DNA of 64,000 bases, taken from Lantana camara (taxonomy: Eukaryota > Streptophyta > Magnoliopsida > Lamiales > Verbenaceae). A program made the position numbers and the translations under genes. The DNA lies in contig CM074856.1 in assembly GCA_037501455.1 (NCBI GenBank), positions 17,009,001 through 17,073,000 of the forward strand, read 5' to 3'. The notes under the pieces are model-generated. The model searched no databases and was not told the origin of the DNA. It saw only the letters and a list, made by a program, of their open reading frames with translations. Below, piece after piece: positions 56,915 through 64,000 of the stretch; position 1 is the stretch's first letter; every line of letters begins with the position of its first letter.

Positions 56915-58121
56915 TAGGGGTATACTCTGAGTCGAGCTAGTTTTTGAGTCGCACAAGCCGAGCTCAAGCTGGCTTGTCTCGAACTCGAATGATGTCAAGT
57001 TCAAGCTCAAGCCAAGCTTAATCGACATCGACTTGTTTGTCAAGCCAAGCTCAAACCTATTTCTTTGAGGTTCGAGACTTGCAAATTGGCTCGTAATCTA
57101 TAATATATTATAATGTTTAATAATTTATATATATAAATATACAGTAAATTAATTTACATTTATATGATTTAGTAATACTGAATATATGATATATTATATA
57201 TTTTTATCTACTTATTTTGACAATAAATATGATTTAATAATATCGCAGTTCAATAATTACAGCAACACATCATTCTATACAATACTAGTAACATATTACT
57301 ATGATAATATGTAATATTTATCAAAACAATAATTTAATAAAAAATAGATTTAATCTACTATAATAAATAATTAATTATATAAGTATATATCTTAATAAAA
57401 TATTATTAATTATATAAGTATATATCTTAATAAAATATTAGTTAATAATTTATTTGGTATAATTACAAGATACATAACATAATCTATTACTATATTATAT
57501 ATTATCTATAATATATGTATGATCCTTACTAAATTTTGTATCATAATATGTCTTAATAATATATTATTTTACAATGACACATTAGACCATATAATATTAT
57601 TAATACAAAAATATATTTATAAAATATTCACTCAAATATTTAATATAATAAAATAATAAATATCATATACCGTAATAACTAATTAATAAATATATGTTTT
57701 AATAAAATATTAATTAATGATTTTTATTGTGTAATTACATAATTTATAGTTTATTATAATATAATTAATAATTCTCGTACATAATCTAAAATATCAAGTA
57801 TATATTAATGATTATAATTTATTAATAATGATATAAAACTTAAAAATATTAATATACTATATATATTATATATCTTATATCTTTGTTATTGTTTAATATT
57901 ATTATTGAATGAGAGTTAAAAAAATATCTAACAAAAATCTATTGACTTGTCGAGTCGAATCGAGCTCGGCTCGTTTTTTGGGCAAGCCAAGCTCAAGCCC
58001 TCAAAAAATAAGCTTGACAATCTCAAACTCAATCTCAAGCCATGCAAATAATTTTCAAGCTCAAGATCAAGCTGGATTTTTTTGCTAAACTCGACTCGTC
58101 TCGGCTCGAAACGCACTCCTA
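56915..58121. mobile_element. Non-autonomous hAT element, 1207 bp
   Basis: Ends TAGGGGTATACTCTGAGTCGAGC and GCTCGAAACGCACTCCTA; perfect 8 bp duplication ATGAGGAC (56907-56914, 58122-58129). Subterminal GAGCTC/CAAGCT repeats on both sides, AT-rich core without coding. Confidence 0.88.
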
Positions 58122-58429
58122 ATGAGGACAAAGATTTCCTATGAACGGATTTTGAGTGCTAACAAAATCGTTCACCAAATAAACACCTAAAAGTTTAGTG
58201 GGTCGCTTAGTTAAATATTTACATATTTACGGATGCAACAGACAAGTGGTAATGTGGTATGATGTTTTTAGTCAAGACTTCCAGATTCAACTTGATTAGT
58301 ATGGGATGTTTCGTAATCTTTTTTAGTGACCGAAGAGGAACATTCAAAAATAAATGGATATATTAGCCTACCTTGGGGAAAATGGGACAGAAGAAAATTC
58401 AATGCAAATAAATAGAAGTGTGCATACTT

Positions 58430-59069
58430 GAGCATTCTTGAACTTCACCTTGCATGGATTGTTTGTCAACCGCAACAAGCGAAGTGACAGTACATCGATA
58501 TTCTGTGCCGTAGTAAGATTCCATCTTTTTTTTATTTTTTATTTAAACAATGTATTCTTTATGTTTTAGAGGTTGGTTGACACAATCAAGCCTTTTATCC
58601 TGTATCACAAAAATTATATATGTACATTATTCTAAAACTGTTGCAAGGTCGACAAATAGTATCATAGATCATTCTAATATTGTGATTACCTGTTCATCAA
58701 GTTTCATGAGTTCAACGGCAGTTAGACCAAGAACCTTTTGCTGCAAGCTGTCCAAACACGACAACATCCAATTGAGTTAACTTGTCTGAGAGTGTGATGA
58801 CAAATCTAGCCCAACAAAGTTGAAGATAAGATTTTATTAAAAAAGGTTTTAAAATGTGATTAAATATAAGATGTTATAAAAAAAAAAAAAAAAAAGGAAC
58901 ATATAGAATAATACCTAGGTCTCACAATCGTTTCAGCCCGACAAAAGTTGCAAATGAATTTCCATTCATATTGTCCTATTGTGCCTTCCAAGCAACTATT
59001 GCAGGCCATGTACCAAACTTTGTCTTTGTCCGTGATGTTTGCCTAGACTTTTACCCAAAACTTGTCATC
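58430..59069 (-). pseudogene. RPA1-like (replication protein A large subunit) C-terminal OB-fold, decayed
   Basis: Exons 59069-58915, 58805-58690 and from 58502 have GT-AG borders. The first encodes FWVKV, an in-frame TAG, then DKVWYMACNSCLEGTIG and FICNFCRAETIVRPR: the zinc ribbon (C-x2-C ... C-x2-C) of RPA1 DNA-binding domain C. The second continues the OB fold (RFVITLSDKLTQLDVVVFG), then, after a one-base shift, VLGLTAVELMKLDEQ. The stop and the shift make it a pseudogene. RPA1-like OB proteins are both host single-strand-binding proteins and passengers of plant Helitrons; I cannot tell which this was. Upstream domains are not found. Confidence 0.7.
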
Positions 59070-60060
59070 CTAAAGATACAGAAATATTTAAATTATATCA
59101 AGAGGAGATAAAATGTACTGAAAAATAACATATAGAGTCGTATAGAGTAGGTATGAATGTAGGTAAACAATCTGCATTTTAACCTTAACAAGAAAAAATC
59201 TTTAAATAGCTACATATGTGTTTATCTCATACAATTCAACCAATATAGTAATTCTACGTATGCGAAATCTGAAAATTGACCAAAAATTAAAACCAAGCAG
59301 GACTTTATACTTTCCAATGTTTAACTAAGCCACAAATAATGTATAATAACATAAACAACTATGGTGTTGATGTAGGAAATGACAATAAATATATCATTTT
59401 TCCTCGGCAATATCTTACAATCCAAACAGAGACAAAAAATTGAGCAACCAACTATAAACCAACAAACAAAACCAATTAAGAAGCTCTTCACTTTTCTTGT
59501 TTACCATCCATTGGTGATGGTTTAATTTTTACAAAAATTTTGGCTATTTAACCTAGTGGACTTTTTACTTTGATTGTTTATGCTCTAACTAAAAGGTCCG
59601 ATAACTCTAATGTCTTTACTTTAGTAGATACTAACCCATTGGATTACTCCACAAATGACCAATTTGCCCCTGCCTTCGAAAATGGGCCTAACGGACAAAT
59701 ATTCCCCCCTAATTGTTCCTCCATTATTTCTAGCCCTCTCTTGTATTCATTCTTCTTCAAAATAGACGAGGATTCGAAGACTCAAATACTAGTTCTTCTC
59801 AACATCAGAGTCAGTGAAAGGTGTGAAATTATATTTCAGTTAACTTTTTATCGTATGAAACTATGAATGTTGTCTGTATGTGCAATGAAGGCACAGACGA
59901 AGGCTTACCAAGAATTGCTAATTTAATTATTGTTCAAAGCTCAACAGCCTATGTATGGTTGAGCTTTGAACAATTCCCCCGTATCCATCCTTTTCCAAAC
60001 TAAATAGACCTAAATTGATTTTGGTGTGACCGTTCTTCTGTTAATGACAAAAGTGGAAAT
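59070..60060. other. Intergenic stretch with a perfect inverted repeat
   Basis: No convincing gene. The open frame 59570-59866 has no family resemblance. A hairpin lies at 59929-59974. Confidence 0.5.
59929..59974. repeat. Perfect 17 bp inverted repeat with 12 nt loop
   Basis: Arms ATTGTTCAAAGCTCAAC and GTTGAGCTTTGAACAAT at 59929-59945 and 59958-59974, no mismatch, loop AGCCTATGTATG. It may be a tiny palindromic element or a stem-loop. Confidence 0.9.
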
Positions 60061-60070
60061 GGATGGTTTT

Positions 60071-61054
60071 TTAAGGGGTATCAGCCTCACCAGATGAGAC
60101 TGCAATGTCCTCAGCAAGTTCTGTAGATTCAGAGACTTCTTTGATACAAACTTTTTCTGAAGGGTTTCCCTCCTTCATAGGCTCAGCGTCCTTAGAAGAT
60201 CCCTGGAACAAGATATACGATAAGGAACGACACATAATAACTAAGAATACTGCCTCTCAATTAATTAAGAGTAGTAAAATATTTTCTATGAAATGGATGG
60301 ATCTACCTCAAATAGTATGGGAATTTATCAAATGAAACTTCTAGGTGTCCCCCATCTAAAATTGAAGCAAGTATAAGCAAGTATATACATCTTCTCTAAA
60401 TGCCGAACTTCTCGAACACATCGCTGGTAGAGATGTTGGCACTGGATCCCTAAACCAGTCTCTTTCTTCCTGTTTACAATAATTTGATCAGTCATACGTA
60501 AGAAATTAGATAAGAGTAAAATAAAAGTAAAGAATAATGTTCCAGAAGCTGTTCATGCTACTTGTCTCTACACCAGATTCTACATTGCCATCAACAGGGA
60601 GGATCTTGCTGGCAGCCCCAACATCTGCAGCTGCCTCACTCCCTAAATTTGTGGCAGAATTAACTTCTTGGCCCTCAAGTTCATCTTCATTAAGAACGGC
60701 CGAGGATGGTAAATCACTCCCTCGGTAACTTTTACCACCGGCTTGAGATGTTGGCTTAAGATGTGATAAATCTTGCCTCAGGTTAGAAAGAGATGCCAGA
60801 ATAGAAGCACCAGCTACGACTGATGCATCTCCTTCTCGTCTTTCAACATGAATCAATTTTCCAATATTAGTTTGAACATTTGGTGGAGGGGTCTTTATTA
60901 TACTATGATAAGTTAGCTGCCGGAAAATCTGCAAGGATTACAATCAAAGATATTTCAATATTGAGAAAAGCGAATCATAGAAACATACGTAGAAAGAGAG
61001 GTATGGAAAAACATACATATACCTGACTTCCAAGAAAGCCGAAATAAAGAGCTT
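60071..61054 (-). CDS. Exons of an unrecognised minus-strand plant gene (3' part)
   Basis: Exon-like segments with good splice borders. 61054-61023 is a 32 nt micro-exon (CCCTTAG before, GTATATG after) reading ALYFGFLGSQ. 60928 to about 60556 reads on in phase (IFRQLTYHSIIKTPPPNVQ; SVVAGASILASLSNLRQDL). A segment near 60468-60370 follows an acceptor at AAACAG. 60202-60071 follows CTTGTTCCAG, encodes DAEPMKEGNPSEKVCIKEVS and ends at TAA 60071. The composition is protein-like and Ser/Glu-rich, but I recognise no family; the exon chain between 60556 and 60202 is uncertain. The 5' part would lie above 61054, where a hAT element and a gypsy fragment now sit, so the gene may be truncated. Confidence 0.45.
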
Positions 61055-61375
61055 CTAAGGGAAAAAACTAAACAACCAACAACAGATATAAATATCAATA
61101 CCTTGCGTACTTTTATATTATGCCTTTTATGCCACCGCGTAATAATTAGCAGGAGGTAAAAAGTTACCTCCTAGTTTGGGTCTTATTTTGCACAGCCTAA
61201 AAATTTATGTCCATAAGACATAAAGGGAGAGATTTGAACTTTACCTGTAGTTTCTACAAAGATTGTTTTCTGTTTTTAAATAAACAATGCATAGTCCCAA
61301 TTTAATTGTTTAGTGTAATTTATGCCACCTAATTAAAGTCTTCAGGTTGCAGCAATCTCACAAATATAACAAATG

Positions 61376-62421
61376 CAGTGGCTACTCCAGGGTTGTCGAT
61401 AATTGGGGTCGAAAAAATTAATTTTAGGACATTACTAAATAAACGTTTATAATTTTGTGTTAAATATTTATATAAATTAAGAATATTTTTAAAATATTCA
61501 AATAAATAGGCGACTTTTTTATAATATAGGATGAGGTAGAATATATATATATATAAATTATAATGATGAAATGGGTGTTTGTAAATTATACTCCAATTAG
61601 AAGTTAAAACATAAGTTAAAGTTGTAAAATTTTGCAATAGGAAAATAAGTCGATGTTTGGAGAAAAAAAAGTGAAAATCAGAAAATTTAATCTATGGAGT
61701 GTTTGCAAAGAAAAATTGAGAATTACTTTTAATTTTTATCAAGTTACAAATTTATCACTAAATTTTTTTTAGATCATTTTGGGTAATTTAATATGATTGG
61801 AATAATATATTAATATAAAAAATAGTTTAAAATTATTTATAACAATTATGTATAATGAATGAAATGCATCTGAAACATAAATAATGAAAAATAAACTAGA
61901 ATAACTTAAAAATAAATAAATTCATAAAAATTAACAAAAGAGAAAAATAAATTTACATAATAATTAGAGTTTTTGTTTGTTTGTTTGTTGGTTTGTTTGT
62001 TTTTTTTTTTTTAGATTTTCAATTGAAAGGATAAAAAATACTTATAGCCTAGAGTTCTGTTGAAATGTTAAAAGTAATTTAAGAATATTAATATTTTAAT
62101 AATGATAATATTGTTTAAACTAAATTTCATTTAATTATAGAAAACAGTAGAATCTAGCGCTTATTATAAATATTTATTTTTAGAGGGTACGAACACCCTC
62201 AAAATTAATAAGTATTTATTTTAGAGTTTGCAAACACCATCTAAATTTATTTATTTATCTTAGGGTCAATTATAATTTACTTATTTTATTATGGGGTCAA
62301 ATAATTATAGTTTAGTATATTAACAAAATATTATAAATCAAATATATAAATAAATAATTGGAAAAAAAAAAAATTCAATGGGATCAAGTGACCCCACTTG
62401 GCCTCATGTGGCGTCGCCATG
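61376..62421. mobile_element. Non-autonomous hAT element (Tip100-like ends), 1046 bp
   Basis: Ends CAGTGGCTACTCCAG and GGCGTCGCCATG with inner GGGGTC/GACCCC; perfect 8 bp duplication AACAAATG (61368-61375, 62422-62429). AT-rich core, no transposase. It lies exactly beside the truncated gypsy pol. Confidence 0.85.
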
Positions 62422-62437
62422 AACAAATGCAAAGATA

Positions 62438-64000
62438 CTATGTCACCACAGGCAAGCTCTCATCCATATCAGGATTCAGACATAAATAAGTGGACTTTCC
62501 CACATAAATCCTTCTCTTGTATCTCATAAACCCCTTTGAATAAGTATATAGTGACAGATTCATAGGGAACATGAGTACACCTATGATGATTTCTTGAGCT
62601 TTTGGATCATTTTCATAGCTCAGCTCAAGTTCTTGCACCCATGTTGGCTGTAAGATCGTAAGAGAACTACATCTAGCACCATCTTCTGCTTCCTTTCTAG
62701 ATAAAGCATCTGCTGCTTTATTTTCCAAACTCTTCTTGTACTCAATGATGTAACTGAATCCCAGTAGTTTGGTGCGGTATTTATGTTGCAAGGGAGTTGA
62801 GATCTTTTGGTCTATCAAATACTTGATGCTACTCTGATCTGTCCTGATAATAAAAGTATCATAAAGTAAGTAGCTTCTCCACTTTTCCATTGCTTGAATA
62901 ATAGCCAACTGTTCCTTTTCATAAACTGATAGTCCCAACATCCTTGGACATAAATCTTTGCTTAGATAAACAATAGGATGTTTGTCTTACATGAGGACAA
63001 CCCCTATCCCTTTGTAACATGCATCGGTTTCCAAAATAAACCGTTTAGATAAATCAGGTGATGCTAATATAGGTGCAGTTACCATAGCATGTTTCAGCCC
63101 TTCAAAAGCAGTGTTAGCACTTTCATTCCACTGGAATTGGCCATTCTTTGTCAGATTTGTCAAGGGCTTTGCATTTATATCATAATGCCTTATAAATTTC
63201 CTGTAGTAAACATTCAATCCAAGAAACCCTCTGAGTTCTTTAACATTCTTTGGTGCAGGCCAACTGAGCATAGCTTGGATTTTGGAAGATTCAGCTAAGA
63301 CTCCCTTCTTACTGATTACATGCCCCAGATACTCAATTTGTTCTTGCCCAAACATACACTTGGAGGCTTTTGCATACAACTCCTGTTTCTGAAGGATTTT
63401 AAACACAATCACCAGATGTGATTCATGCTCAGCTAAGTTGCAACTGTAGATTAGGATATCATCAAAGAATACTAAAACAAATTTCCTCAAGTATTCTTGA
63501 AATATGTGATTCATCAGAGATTGAAACGTGGCTGGTGCATTTGTGAGTCCAAATGGCATTACTTTTAACTTATAAAGGCCAGTGTTGGTTACAAAAGCCG
63601 TTTTATAGAGAATTTTTATAGATATCCTCTGACTTCATTCTGATCTGGTGGTAACCTGCTCTCAAGTCAATTTTAGAAAACACAGAAGCTCCACCCAGTT
63701 CATCTAACAGATCATCCACCAATGGTATGTATGGGGTAGCTATCCTTAACTGTAAGTGCATTCAATTTTCTATAATCAACATAGAACCTCCACCCACCAT
63801 CTTTCTTCTTAACTAACAATACTGGTGATGAAAAAGGGCTATTGCTAGGTTGAATGATCCCATTAGTTAGCATTTCCTTTACTAACTTCTCTATCTCACA
63901 CTTTTGTAGGTATGGGTACCTATAAGGATGCTACTTCAGTTTGTCCACTCCTGCTTTCAGTATGATTTGATGATCATGATCTCTCTGTGGAGGTAATCCC
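62438..64000 (-). pseudogene. Ty3/gypsy pol fragment (reverse transcriptase and RNase H), runs off right edge
   Basis: On minus, from the right edge: broken frames of the RT N-terminal half ([33 protein letters not shown]) with stops and a frameshift near 63605; then an open part 63559-62987 (MPFGLTNAPATFQSLMNHIF, FFDDILIYS, LGHVISKKGV) ending at an in-frame TAA; then RNase H 62986-62438 (YEKEQLAIIQAMEKWRSYLL, KAADALSRKE). Integrase is missing at the 3' end. Lineage not determined. Confidence 0.88.

Noticed and set aside
1..64000. CRISPR array, bacterial operon or rRNA/tRNA genes
   Set aside because: No spaced direct repeats of the right kind, no ribosomal or folded tRNA sequence; gene structure is eukaryotic throughout.

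Overview
This is nuclear DNA from a flowering plant, most likely a eudicot. The evidence is spliced host genes with GT-AG introns, Tat-type and Copia LTR elements, several hAT families, tRNA-derived SINEs and an endogenous caulimovirid. I cannot name the species. Host coding sequence is a small minority of the window; most of it is nested transposable elements.

Left part (1-27.5 kb). A minus-strand MYB-CC (PHR1-LIKE) transcription factor gene starts at 2807 and runs off the left edge, with a SINE in an intron. Upstream of it lies a Harbinger-like element that was opened by two large LTR insertions: a roughly 3.8 kb solo LTR (itself holding a Mutator-like element and a Copia-type solo LTR) and a complete 12.5 kb Tat-lineage Ty3/gypsy element. 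The Tat element has two 860 bp LTRs, a TSD, a PBS, a PPT, a gag-pol frame with three lesions, and an antisense gene of the 'putative gypsy type transposon' family. Every layer keeps a recognisable target-site duplication, so the order of events can be read.

Middle part (27.5-43 kb). A five-exon gene for a HIT zinc-finger box C/D snoRNP assembly protein (BCD1 type, 407 aa) looks intact. It is followed by a SINE, an inverted-repeat element, a reverse-oriented solo Tat LTR caught in a 382 bp tandem duplication, and a truncated importin-5-like gene. The importin copy carries a Copia fragment in an intron and a non-autonomous hAT element in an exon. Next come a 3.7 kb hAT element whose transposase is broken by a poly-A frameshift, and a LINE ORF2 fragment.

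Right part (43-64 kb). An endogenous pararetrovirus of about 8.3 kb lies on the minus strand. It has small ORFs, a coat protein with a CCHC knuckle, protease-RT-RNase H, a viroplasmin, a promoter region with a TATA box and an as-1-like element, a movement protein, and a tRNA-Met primer site that follows the movement protein. Its two ends carry diverged versions of the same small-ORF region. Beyond it are a tandemly duplicated AT-rich block, a Mutator-like element with a nested hAT MITE, RNase H relics, a Helitron candidate, two more non-autonomous hAT elements, an RPA1-like pseudogene, exons of an unrecognised minus-strand gene, and a decayed gypsy pol running off the right edge.

A recurring theme is short local tandem duplication (units of about 33 to 382 bp) in at least eight unrelated places, several of which overlap element borders or splice sites.
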